From: JAVBPE01 sp031549865
GTDB taxonomy: Bacteria; Bacillota_I; Bacilli_A; Acholeplasmatales; Anaeroplasmataceae
Reading direction: 5' to 3'
Length of the DNA stretch: 64,000 nucleotides
Assembly: GCA_031549865.1 (NCBI GenBank)
Contig: JAVBPE010000002.1
Location: 62,001-126,000, forward strand
Shown: one piece after another, positions 8,091-16,136 of the stretch
Numbering within the stretch: position 1 is the first letter of the stretch
Layout: the number at the start of each line of letters is the position of its first letter
Program-made: the position numbers and the translations under genes
Notes under the pieces: generated by a model
Told to the model about the DNA's origin: nothing
Database searches by the model: none
The model's input: only the letters and a program-made list of their open reading frames with translations

Positions 8091-8651
8091 ATGATTACTA
8101 CAAGTGATATCAAAAACGGTGTTACATTTGAATACAATGGTGGTTTATATTCAGTTGTTGAGTTTATGCACGTATTACAAAACAAAACAGCATTCGTGAG
8201 AACTAAAGTTAAAAATTTAAGAACGGGTTCAGTTACTGACATGAAATTCTTACCTGGAGAAAAATTTCCTAAAGCAATGATTGATAAAATTGCAATGCAA
8301 TATTTATATTCTGCAGGTGAACAATATGTTTTTATGGATACTGAAACATATGAACAAATTGAAGTAAATGGTGAAAACTGTAAAAATGAAGTTCGTTTCT
8401 TAGTTGAAGGAATGGCTGTAACAATTATTTCTTATAAAGGCGAAATATTAGGAATTGAAATTCCTGATAAAGTAACATTAAAAGTTGTTGAAGCAGATCC
8501 AGCTGTAAAAGGTGATACAAAAACAAACGCCTTAAAAGATTGTGTTGTTGAAACTGGATTAAAAATTAAAGTTCCTATGTTCATTGAAGCTGGAGAAAAG
8601 ATTGTTGTTTCTACTGCAACAGCTGAATATGTTTCAAGAGAAAAACAATAA
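8091..8651 (+). CDS. efp: Translation elongation factor P, with altered modification loop
   Basis: 186 residues, normal EF-P length, with the KOW-like N-domain and two OB domains (MQYLY, VFMDTETYEQ, LKVVEADPAVKGDT are typical). EF-P relieves ribosome stalling at polyproline. In most EF-Ps the loop near residue 30 reads KPGKGxAFVR with a lysine, arginine or proline at the tip. Here it reads HVLQNKTAFVR: Lys32 remains, but the Pro-Gly frame is gone and the loop is one residue shorter. AAGGAG precedes the ATG and a terminator follows, so it is monocistronic. Confidence 0.95.
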   Translation: MITTSDIKNGVTFEYNGGLYSVVEFMHVLQNKTAFVRTKVKNLRTGSVTDMKFLPGEKFPKAMIDKIAMQYLYSAGEQYVFMDTETYEQIEVNGENCKNEVRFLVEGMAVTIISYKGEILGIEIPDKVTLKVVEADPAVKGDTKTNALKDCVVETGLKIKVPMFIEAGEKIVVSTATAEYVSREKQ

Positions 8652-8679
8652 AAAACAGGAAAATAATTCCTGTTTTTTT
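8651..8679 (+). terminator. Terminator of efp
   Basis: An A-rich flank, stem CAGGA/TCCTG and then a run of seven T directly after the efp stop codon. Confidence 0.8.
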
Positions 8680-8697
8680 GTTTTTATATGACGGACA

Positions 8698-9468
8698 TTA
8701 GACCAAATAATAGATATGTGTTATATTATCGCTATCAACTGTTTTATATAAAGAAATATATGTTTTGTTTGAAACTATTAAATCTTGTATAGTCGTTGCA
8801 AATTTGTCGTTATTTAAATTAATACCCGCACCTAAATAAGCCTTCGAAATAATATCAGAACAATATGATGTATTTGTAGTATTAAAAATAAATGAATAAT
8901 TATAAGGATCTCCGAAATTTGAAACTGCTTGATTAAATGCCATTTGCTTTTCTTCATATGTTGCATTTACTCTTAAACATATAATCTCACTGCGCCAATT
9001 ACTATTTGACCAAAAAGCCCTATCTTGTTCAGAAACTAGATTATTGATTGGATCACTTGAAAGTCCAGATATTTCAATACTATCTGTCAATAATACCTTA
9101 TTTTCATAATCTTCATAGGGAAAAGCACATAAAGCCGCATGTCCACCAAAGAAAAAAGTTATAAATTCATATACAAATGGAACGCCTTTAAAAGTTGATG
9201 GTATTCCAACTAATATATCTCCAGGAGAACCATAATAAACTTTGCTTCCAATTTTTTCATATGAAGTTTGATTATCTTGCCACTCTTGAGCTTTAACTTC
9301 ATAGTATTTTGTAGTCTTAGTTGAAATCTCTTCATTCAAAACTCCTTTTTTAGTGAAATTACTTATCTCAACTGATACCTCTACATTTTCTACGCAACTA
9401 CTTATTAATGCCCATAAAAAGAAAGCCAAGATTATTGTTCTTATAAAGCGCAATCTTATTTTTTTCAT
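8698..9468 (-). CDS. Putative lipoprotein with permuted papain-like (YiiX/NlpC-P60-related) fold
   Basis: 256 residues. A basic N-terminus, a hydrophobic helix and ALISSC form a plausible lipobox, so the protein is probably anchored outside the membrane. The rest has the order GDILVG, GGHAAL (candidate catalytic His) and TSYCSDIISKAY (candidate Cys). His before Cys is the circularly permuted papain-like arrangement of YiiX-type proteins. These are thought to be amidases, peptidases or lipid-acting enzymes; the substrate here is unknown. Single gene, convergent with efp. Confidence 0.65.
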   Translation of the reverse strand: MKKIRLRFIRTIILAFFLWALISSCVENVEVSVEISNFTKKGVLNEEISTKTTKYYEVKAQEWQDNQTSYEKIGSKVYYGSPGDILVGIPSTFKGVPFVYEFITFFFGGHAALCAFPYEDYENKVLLTDSIEISGLSSDPINNLVSEQDRAFWSNSNWRSEIICLRVNATYEEKQMAFNQAVSNFGDPYNYSFIFNTTNTSYCSDIISKAYLGAGINLNNDKFATTIQDLIVSNKTYISLYKTVDSDNITHIYYLV

Positions 9469-9518
9469 AAATTAATTATATCATATATTTTTAATAATTA
9501 AAGAATTTTATAAAAATA

Positions 9519-9545
9519 AAAATGTACGTTTTTGACGTACATTTT
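9519..9545 (-). terminator. Terminator of the rpmH-rnpA-yidC-jag operon
   Basis: An 11-bp perfect stem (9519-9529 with 9535-9545) with a 5-base loop, followed on the minus strand by a T-rich tract, directly after jag. Confidence 0.85.
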
Positions 9546-9551
9546 GTTTTA

Positions 9552-10160
9552 TTAAGCTTTTTGTTTTGGTTTAACAACTAAGGCTCTATTTTCGCCTTCG
9601 CCTTCTGATTCTGTATAAACATCACGCCATTCACTCAATTTTTCGTGAATAATTCTTCTTTCATAAGCATTCATAGGACGTAACTTTACTTCGACTTTAG
9701 TTTTTGCAACTTCTTTAGCAACTTTAGTAGCTAAAATTTCTAATTGTTGAGCACGATTACTCTTATATGCCCCAACATCAAGAGATGTAACAATATGATC
9801 TTTAGTATAAACATTAATTAAATTTCTAACTAATGTTTGTAAAGCATCCAAAGTTTTACCTTTAATACCAATTAATAAAGGATTTTCATCACTATTTATT
9901 ATATAATGAATTTCTTTTTCCCCACCGATTGAACGGGCTTCAATTTGGTAACCAACATTTAAACTTTTTAAAATACCTTCTAAATATCTTTTACCTTCTA
10001 AAGTTAAATTAACATCAATTAATGCTTCACAGTTTAAACCTTCTGGTAATTCACCTAAAACATTAATAAATATTTTTTCACTTGGAATATGTAGTCTATT
10101 TACAGCTTCTGCTAAAGCTTCTTCTGTATTTTTTGCGATAATTTCTATTTTCTTTTGCAT
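9552..10160 (-). CDS. jag: Jag/KhpB RNA-binding protein (KH and R3H domains)
   Basis: 202 residues. A Jag N-terminal domain (IIAKNTEEALAEAVNRL), a type II KH domain around LIGIKGKTLDALQTLVRNLI, and a C-terminal R3H domain with the R-x3-H-x pattern NAYERRIIHEKL. Known as SpoIIIJ-associated protein or KhpB; it binds RNA and affects cell elongation and division in streptococci. Last gene of the origin-proximal leftward operon, in its conserved place after yidC, with mnmE missing from the usual next position. Confidence 0.95.
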   Translation of the reverse strand: MQKKIEIIAKNTEEALAEAVNRLHIPSEKIFINVLGELPEGLNCEALIDVNLTLEGKRYLEGILKSLNVGYQIEARSIGGEKEIHYIINSDENPLLIGIKGKTLDALQTLVRNLINVYTKDHIVTSLDVGAYKSNRAQQLEILATKVAKEVAKTKVEVKLRPMNAYERRIIHEKLSEWRDVYTESEGEGENRALVVKPKQKA

Positions 10161-10172
10161 ATACTCTCACCA

Positions 10173-11144
10173 TTATATCTTAGTATTTTTCATTTTATAA
10201 TATCTTTTTTCATTAAGTTTTCTACCAACTTGTGATTGGAATATTTGATATACTCCACCAACTAACCAATATATTCCTAATGACGCTGATGATAAACACA
10301 TTACGAAGAACATAATAATCATTACATTGTTCATTGTTTTCATCATTTGTTGTTGATCTTGCCCTTTTGTAGGAGCCTTATTTGGGATATTTCTTTGATA
10401 ACTAGGTTTTCTTTGAGCAAGTTTTTGGCTTAGGAAAGTCACTCCTGCATAAATTAAAGCTACTACTACAACAAATATTTTATCATGCGTTGTTGTTGCA
10501 TCAGTAAAACCAACTGTTAGATCAAAATAATTAAATAATTTTGTATTCATTAATGCTAGTGGACCGCGTTCAACAATTGTTGATACTCCACCATCTAATG
10601 TAGTTACAGTTGTTAAGTTAATACGACGAACAACTTCATACATTGATACGAAAATTGGGAATTGAAGAAGCATTGTAATAACACATCCAAATGGATTAAA
10701 TTTATACTTCTTATATATAGCATTGATTTCTTGGCTTAATCTTTGACGGCTTTCAGGATCAGTACGACCTTGATATTTTCTTTGAACTTTATCAATTTCA
10801 GGTTGCATAATTTGCATTGATACTGTTGTTCCGTTTTGTTTAGAATAAATTGGCCAAGCGATAGTTCTTACAATTAATGTTGTAAAAATAATCCCCCATA
10901 CATATGAATTACCTAACAGTTTACCTATCGATGAACATAACCAAGCAAACGGATATGATAAAATTGCAATTGGCCAACCAAACAAACCATCCCAAAAACT
11001 AGTGAAATTCCATTCTGCTGACCAAGTAGTATAAATTCTTTGATTCCATTCACCACCACGACATCCACTTAAACTAAGTAGAAGAACCGAAAGCAGTAAC
11101 ATAACAGTCATTTTTTTACCATTTCTATAAAAAAAACTTTTCAT
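10173..11144 (-). CDS. yidC: Membrane protein insertase YidC/SpoIIIJ
   Basis: 323 residues. A lipoprotein signal ends SLSGC (Cys28), followed by five membrane segments in the 60K-inner-membrane-protein core, with the groove arginine in TLIVRTIAWP and the long loop QPEIDKVQRKYQGR. Inserts membrane proteins with or without SecYEG; in spore formers a paralogue acts in the forespore. The C-terminal tail is short and basic. It overlaps rnpA by one base, so coupled translation is likely. Confidence 0.97.
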   Translation of the reverse strand: MKSFFYRNGKKMTVMLLLSVLLLSLSGCRGGEWNQRIYTTWSAEWNFTSFWDGLFGWPIAILSYPFAWLCSSIGKLLGNSYVWGIIFTTLIVRTIAWPIYSKQNGTTVSMQIMQPEIDKVQRKYQGRTDPESRQRLSQEINAIYKKYKFNPFGCVITMLLQFPIFVSMYEVVRRINLTTVTTLDGGVSTIVERGPLALMNTKLFNYFDLTVGFTDATTTHDKIFVVVVALIYAGVTFLSQKLAQRKPSYQRNIPNKAPTKGQDQQQMMKTMNNVMIIMFFVMCLSSASLGIYWLVGGVYQIFQSQVGRKLNEKRYYKMKNTKI

Positions 11145-11497
11145 TAATTTTCTCCTCTAATTTTGAGTTTTGATTTTTTTAGTAAATATATTAAATTTTC
11201 TTGTATTTCTATAAATGGAAGCTCATTTACACCGTTTCTTGCAATTATAAATAAATCTTTATGAGAATTCTCTTCTATTATTACAAAATTTTGAATAATC
11301 ATTCTAATTTGTCTTTTCAATTTATTACGGCAAACAGCATTTCCTATTTTTTTTCCCACACTTATCGCATAACGGAAATGAATGGTTTCGCTATTTTCTT
11401 TTTGATATACTGTAAAATATCTGTTGCTACAATATTTTTTATTTTTGATAATAGCTTCAATTTCAGTACTTTTTTTTACGCGATACTGTTTTTTCAT
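11144..11497 (-). CDS. rnpA: Ribonuclease P protein component
   Basis: 117 residues with the family core AVCRNKLKRQIRMI (the RNR region) and the N-terminal strand of KSTEIEAIIKNK. Binds the RNA subunit of RNase P for tRNA 5' maturation. AAGGAGAA precedes the ATG. It follows rpmH as in nearly all bacteria; a terminator-like hairpin lies in the gap. Confidence 0.97.
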   Translation of the reverse strand: MKKQYRVKKSTEIEAIIKNKKYCSNRYFTVYQKENSETIHFRYAISVGKKIGNAVCRNKLKRQIRMIIQNFVIIEENSHKDLFIIARNGVNELPFIEIQENLIYLLKKSKLKIRGEN

Positions 11498-11525
11498 TTT
11501 TAATTCTCCTTATTTTAAAATAAAA

Positions 11526-11571
11526 AAGAACTCTCTATCTAAAAATTTTAGTATTTGATCGAGTAGTTCTA
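11526..11571 (-). terminator. Terminator-like hairpin between rpmH and rnpA
   Basis: On the minus strand, AGAACT-A-CTC pairs with GAG-AGTTCT (11561-11570 with 11527-11535) and is followed by TTTTTTATTTT. It would end part of the transcripts after rpmH and so lower rnpA expression. Confidence 0.65.
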
Positions 11572-11592
11572 GTTATTTCAAATAATATTTAA

Positions 11593-11727
11593 TTATACAG
11601 TTAATTGTTTTCTGCCTTTTTGACGTCTACGTGCTAATACTTGACGTCCAGTTTTGCTAGACATTCTAACACGGAAACCATGAGTAACTTTTCTTTTACG
11701 TTTATTAGGTTGGTAAGTTCTTTTCAT
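11593..11727 (-). CDS. rpmH: Ribosomal protein bL34
   Basis: 44 residues, the family length, beginning MKRTYQPNKRKRKVTHGFR and ending in the basic RRRQKGRK stretch typical of bL34. It binds 23S rRNA in the large subunit. It is the first gene of the leftward operon and faces dnaA across the origin region, the classic Firmicute arrangement. Identified by direct reading of the minus strand. Confidence 0.97.
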   Translation of the reverse strand: MKRTYQPNKRKRKVTHGFRVRMSSKTGRQVLARRRQKGRKQLTV

Positions 11728-11872
11728 AACAAAAACCTCACTTTCTTACGAAACCATGCCTAGTTATTTTATCAAATATAATAAGGCTTGTCAACAAAAA
11801 TTTTCACGTTTTTTGAGTTTTTTTTTAGTTATTTTTTATTAACAAAAAAAACAACATTTTTTTTAACCCCAA

Positions 11873-12024
11873 TGTTGATAACTTTTCCACAAGTCTATCC
11901 CTAGTGTGGATAATTTTTTTTTGATATTTTGGCTCACCTATAGTGTTTTTTTATTTTTTTATCCACTATTTATTTGTTGATAATGCTGTTAAAAAGAAAA
12001 GTTATCCACAAAAAATGTGGAAAA
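11873..12024. other. Origin of replication, upstream DnaA-box cluster
   Basis: In the 364-base gap between rpmH and dnaA, DnaA boxes (consensus TTATNCACA) are seen at 11905-11913 (minus) and 12002-12010 (plus) as perfect matches. One-mismatch boxes lie at 11873-11881 (minus), 11883-11891 (plus), 11959-11967 (plus), 11975-11983 (minus) and 12016-12024 (minus). The rest is T- and A-tracts. The cluster also overlaps the dnaA promoter area, so it probably serves DnaA autoregulation as well. Confidence 0.9.
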
Positions 12025-12091
12025 GTTTTTGTTTGTTTTTTTTATTTATATGATATACTTTCTTTACGTATGAAAACGAGGTGTTTTTTTT

Positions 12092-13429
12092 ATGATAAAT
12101 TATCAAAATTTGTGGAGTAGAACTTTAGAAATTTTGGGCAAAAAATATTCAGAAGATACTTTTAATGAAGTATTTGGTGAATCAAAAAAAGTCTTAAAAT
12201 TTTTAAATGGATCTATTTATGTACAAGTACCATCTACATATATACAAACAAAATTACAAACTGTTTATAAATTTGCAATAAACGATGCTTTAAAGTCTTT
12301 AACTAACGAACAAATTAAGTTTAAATTCATATTAGAAGATGAAGAAAAAGAAGCAGAAACTAAAATCATAAAAAAAGATCCCGTGCGTTACTTTGAAAAT
12401 AATTTAAATGAATTATATAATTTTGAATCATTTGTAGTTGGAGAATCAAATATGTTTGGGTATCGAATGGCTATGAAGGTAGCTGAACAACCAGGAGAAA
12501 TAGCAAATCCTTTATATATATTTGGTGGAGTTGGTTTAGGAAAAACTCATTTAATGCAAGCAATTGGAAATTATATATTAGATAAAGATATAAAAAATAA
12601 GATTTTATATGTTCAAGCTAATGATTTTATAGTTGATTACTCAAAAGCTGCTCAAATGGGAAATATGAGTGCTTTTGAAGAAAAATATAATGATTTAGAT
12701 GTATTATTAGTTGATGATATTCAAATGCTTGAAATTGGAAAAAAATCTCAACAAGAATTTTTTAAATTATTTAACGATTTATATGATAAAAAGAAACAAA
12801 TTGTTATAACAAGCGACTGTCCTGCTGATCAATTAAAAGGAATAATGGATCGTTTAACTTCACGTTTTAGTTGGGGGATGACAGTAGATGTTAAAACTCC
12901 AACTTTAGAACAAAGAGTCAATATTTTGAAAAGAAAAGTTCAAGAATCTTCTAAAAAAGAAATATCAATAGATGTATTAGAATTTATAGCTAAGAATTTT
13001 GTAGATAATATAAGAGAGCTTGAAGGTGGATTAAATCGTGTTTTATTTTACTCAGATATTTACAATATTGATTCAATTACTTTAGATAAAGCAAAAGATG
13101 CTTTAGAATCTTTATTAAAAACAAAGAAACAAACCAATTCAAATACAAATTTTGCTAATATATTAAGTGTTGTTGCTGATTTTTATAATGTTACAGTTGA
13201 TGATATTATTAGTAATCAAAGAAATTCTATTTATGTATTACCTCGTCAAATTTGTATGTATATTTTAAAAACTAAATATGATTTACCTTATAAAAAGATA
13301 GGATCTATTTTAGGTGGACGTGACCACTCAACAATTATTTTTGGGGTTAATAAAATGATTGAAGATATTAAAAATGATAATGAGTTAAAATTAGCTATTG
13401 AATCATTAATTAAAAAAGTGGATAATTAA
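12092..13429 (+). CDS. dnaA: Chromosomal replication initiator DnaA
   Basis: 445 residues with all four domains: N-terminal helicase-contact domain, a short linker, AAA+ with Walker A GGVGLGKT (145-152) and Walker B LLVDDIQML, and the DNA-binding domain IV with the signature GGRDHSTIIFG. Binds the boxes found on both sides of the gene and opens the origin. GAGGTG precedes the ATG. Confidence 0.98.
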   Translation: MINYQNLWSRTLEILGKKYSEDTFNEVFGESKKVLKFLNGSIYVQVPSTYIQTKLQTVYKFAINDALKSLTNEQIKFKFILEDEEKEAETKIIKKDPVRYFENNLNELYNFESFVVGESNMFGYRMAMKVAEQPGEIANPLYIFGGVGLGKTHLMQAIGNYILDKDIKNKILYVQANDFIVDYSKAAQMGNMSAFEEKYNDLDVLLVDDIQMLEIGKKSQQEFFKLFNDLYDKKKQIVITSDCPADQLKGIMDRLTSRFSWGMTVDVKTPTLEQRVNILKRKVQESSKKEISIDVLEFIAKNFVDNIRELEGGLNRVLFYSDIYNIDSITLDKAKDALESLLKTKKQTNSNTNFANILSVVADFYNVTVDDIISNQRNSIYVLPRQICMYILKTKYDLPYKKIGSILGGRDHSTIIFGVNKMIEDIKNDNELKLAIESLIKKVDN

Positions 13430-13560
13430 AGTTTTCCACATTAAATACTACCAAATATCAACATAATATGTTATAATATTTATAACGTAGGTAAGCCATA
13501 ATTTCAGTTATCCACTTATCCACATTACTAATAATAATAACAATATATAATTAATTAAAT
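13417..13560. other. oriC: Origin of replication, downstream part (DnaA boxes and AT-rich unwinding region)
   Basis: Boxes at 13417-13425 (minus, one mismatch, within the last dnaA codons), 13432-13440 (plus, one mismatch), 13508-13516 (plus, one mismatch) and 13516-13524 (plus, perfect). The last two share a base and point toward an AT-only stretch with repeated AAT/AAC triplets (13525-13560). A pair of boxes next to A-centred triplets is the layout of the Bacillus DnaA-trio unwinding element. This is the likely melting site; the trio reading is inference. Confidence 0.8.
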
Positions 13561-13583
13561 AATAATATAAACAGGAGGAATTT

Positions 13584-14726
13584 ATGAATTTCACAATCGA
13601 CAGAGACATTTTAATCGAAAACTTAAATGTTATTACAAGAGGTTTACCAAACAAAAGTCCAATGCCTATTTTAACAGGTATAAAAATAGAAATTACAGAA
13701 ACAGATTTATTTTTAACAGCTTCAAATACTGATATATCTGTTGAAGTTATAATTAATGATAATTCATTAGAAATTGAAAAAACAGGTAAAACTGTTGTCC
13801 CAGGAAGATTTTTTATTGATATAATTAGAAAAATAAATTCAAGAAAAGTTAATTTATATTTAATTGAAGATAAAATTTTAGTAATTAAAGCAGACCGTGG
13901 AGAATATAAACTTCATATTATGGATCCTATTGATTATCCAAATATTGATTTTGTATGTTTAGAAAATCCATTAGTATTAAATGCTAAAATTTTAAAAACA
14001 ATAATTAGAGAAACTGTTTTTGCAACATCAACTAGTGAAAAGAAACCTTTATTAACTGGTGTAAATTTAAAATTAGAAGGAAATAAAGTAACTGCTATTT
14101 CTACAGATTCTTATCGTTTGAGTCAAAAAATAATAATGCTTGATAATAATTATGATAACTTGAATATAACAATACCAAATAAAGCATTAGATGAATTTTC
14201 AAAAGCTATCGATAATTATGATGATGATGTAAATCTATATTTTTCACATAATAAATTATTATTTAAATATAAAAATGTTTTATTCCAAACTAGATTATTA
14301 GAAGGTAATTATCCAGATACTTCTAGATTAATTCCTGCTGAATTTCCAATAATAATTAAATTTAATAAAGATGAACTACTAAGTGCAGTTGAAAGAGTAT
14401 CCCTACTTTCTCCAAGAGAAAAAGAAAAAGATCGTGAAATAACATTTAGTATTATTAAATTAGCTGTTAAGAAAAATAAGAGTATAGAAATTTCATCAAC
14501 AAATTCTCAAATTGGTGATGCTTATGAAGAAATTATGCCTACAGATAATTCAATTTCATCGCCAATAACTATTGGATTTAGTTCTAGATATTTAGTTGAA
14601 GCTTTAAGAAGTTTTAATTCAACTGAAATAAGTATGAATTTTTCAGGAGAAGTTAGACCTTTTGTAATAAGAGGCGAAAAAGATTTAAATTTAACTCAAC
14701 TTATTTTACCAGTAAGAATGGACTAA
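13584..14726 (+). CDS. dnaN: DNA polymerase III beta sliding clamp
   Basis: 380 residues, matching the family, with three similar domains, the N-terminal LNVITRGLPNKSPMPILTGI and C-terminal end ILPVRM. Forms the dimeric ring that tethers polymerase to DNA. AGGAGG precedes the ATG, and a terminator follows, separating it from yaaA. Confidence 0.98.
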   Translation: MNFTIDRDILIENLNVITRGLPNKSPMPILTGIKIEITETDLFLTASNTDISVEVIINDNSLEIEKTGKTVVPGRFFIDIIRKINSRKVNLYLIEDKILVIKADRGEYKLHIMDPIDYPNIDFVCLENPLVLNAKILKTIIRETVFATSTSEKKPLLTGVNLKLEGNKVTAISTDSYRLSQKIIMLDNNYDNLNITIPNKALDEFSKAIDNYDDDVNLYFSHNKLLFKYKNVLFQTRLLEGNYPDTSRLIPAEFPIIIKFNKDELLSAVERVSLLSPREKEKDREITFSIIKLAVKKNKSIEISSTNSQIGDAYEEIMPTDNSISSPITIGFSSRYLVEALRSFNSTEISMNFSGEVRPFVIRGEKDLNLTQLILPVRMD

Positions 14727-14756
14727 TTTTTGCAAATAAATATAAAATTCTAATTT

Positions 14757-14780
14757 AAAGGCCCTTTTTAGGGCTTTTTA
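14757..14780 (+). terminator. Terminator of dnaA-dnaN
   Basis: Stem AAAGGCCC/GGGCTTTT (one G-T pair) with a short T/A loop, ending in a T-rich tract 30 bases after dnaN. Confidence 0.8.
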
Positions 14781-14875
14781 TTTATTTTTATATAGATATA
14801 CAATATTTAATAAAAATCAAAAATAAATAGCAAAAACCACAAAAATATGATATAATATCATAGTGTGGTGATAAT

Positions 14876-15088
14876 ATGAAAATAGTAAAAATCAATACAG
14901 AATATATAACTTTGGGTCAGTTTTTAAAAATTACTGATTATATATCAAGTGGAGGTATGGCCAAATTTTTTTTATCAGATGCCATTATCTATGTTGATGA
15001 AGTTTTAGAAAATCGTCGTGGTAAAAAATTATATAATAATACAATTGTAAAAATGCCTGATGAAACTTATAAAATAGTTAATGATTAA
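14876..15088 (+). CDS. yaaA: S4-domain RNA-binding protein YaaA/RlbA
   Basis: 70 residues with an S4 fold: ITLGQFLKITDYISSGGMAKFFL and the VLENRRGKKLY loop. Located between dnaN and recF, its conserved place. Small S4 proteins of this group bind RNA and are linked to ribosome assembly. Its end overlaps the recF start, so the two are translationally coupled. Confidence 0.93.
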   Translation: MKIVKINTEYITLGQFLKITDYISSGGMAKFFLSDAIIYVDEVLENRRGKKLYNNTIVKMPDETYKIVND

Positions 15089-16136
15089 TAATATTAAACT
15101 TAAAAATTTTCGTAATATTGAAAATTTAGAATTAAATACAAATTATAATTTAATTATTTTATCAGGAAATAATGCAATTGGAAAAACTTCTATATTAGAA
15201 GCAATTTATTATATATCTACTTCAAAAAGTCACCGAACAAATGAAATAGAAGAATTAATAAATAAAAATAATGATTTTTTTAAAATAGAATTAAAGAGTT
15301 TTAAAAATTTTAAAAGTATTTATTCAAGAGAAGGAAAAACAAATTTTATTAATAATGTAGAAATCAATAAAATAAGTGATTATATAGGTAATATCAAATG
15401 TGTATTTTTTTCACCTTATGATTTAAATTTAATTGATGGGACAAAAAGTGATAAAAGACATTTTTTGGATTTAGAAATATCAATTTTAAATAAAAAATAT
15501 TTATATCATCTAAGTAATTATAAAAAAAGATTAAAGGAAAGAAATGAACTTTTAAAAATTTATAAAGAAAAAGATAAAATGATTTTAGATATTTTAACTA
15601 AAAATTTAATAGAAGAATTAAAAATTATATTAGATTATCGTATTAATTTTTTAAAAGAATTAAATATTGAACTTGAAAAAATTATTTTTTTTAATGAAAC
15701 TATTAAATTAGATTATCTATATTCTTTTAATAAAGATGAAATAGAAAAATCTTTTAATTCAAAATTAGAATATGATATAAAAACTAAAACTACAAATATA
15801 GGAATTCATAGAGATGATTTTCTAATTTATTTAAATAATATGGATGCAACTATTTATGCTTCTCAAGGTCAAAAAAGGAGTATTGTAATTGCCATTAAAT
15901 TAGCTTTAAAAGAATATATAAAAAATAAATATAATGAAGTTCCTATTTTACTCTTAGATGATGTATTTGGAGAACTTGATGATATAAGACAACAAAGTTT
16001 AATTACTTATTTAATAGGTAATAATCAAACTTTTATAACAACTACGACTACTTTAAGTATTCCAGATGAATTACTCAAAGAAGCTCATGTAATAAATTTA
16101 AGTAAGGAGATAAGTTATGCAAAAAGAAAATTATGA
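15081..16136 (+). CDS. recF: DNA replication and repair protein RecF
   Basis: 351 residues. An SMC-like ATPase with Walker A GNNAIGKT (29-36), signature ASQGQKRS and Walker B LLLDDVFGELD. Directs RecR and RecO to gaps at stalled forks. No clear ribosome site; the ATG lies within the last codons of yaaA, so coupling is likely. Its end overlaps gyrB by 20 bases. It stops with TGA, which shows that TGA is a stop codon in this organism. Confidence 0.97.
   Translation: MINNIKLKNFRNIENLELNTNYNLIILSGNNAIGKTSILEAIYYISTSKSHRTNEIEELINKNNDFFKIELKSFKNFKSIYSREGKTNFINNVEINKISDYIGNIKCVFFSPYDLNLIDGTKSDKRHFLDLEISILNKKYLYHLSNYKKRLKERNELLKIYKEKDKMILDILTKNLIEELKIILDYRINFLKELNIELEKIIFFNETIKLDYLYSFNKDEIEKSFNSKLEYDIKTKTTNIGIHRDDFLIYLNNMDATIYASQGQKRSIVIAIKLALKEYIKNKYNEVPILLLDDVFGELDDIRQQSLITYLIGNNQTFITTTTTLSIPDELLKEAHVINLSKEISYAKRKL

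Noticed and set aside
11800..11870. Homopolymer T and A runs between rpmH and dnaA as terminators
   Set aside because: No stem precedes them; they are part of the AT-rich origin region.
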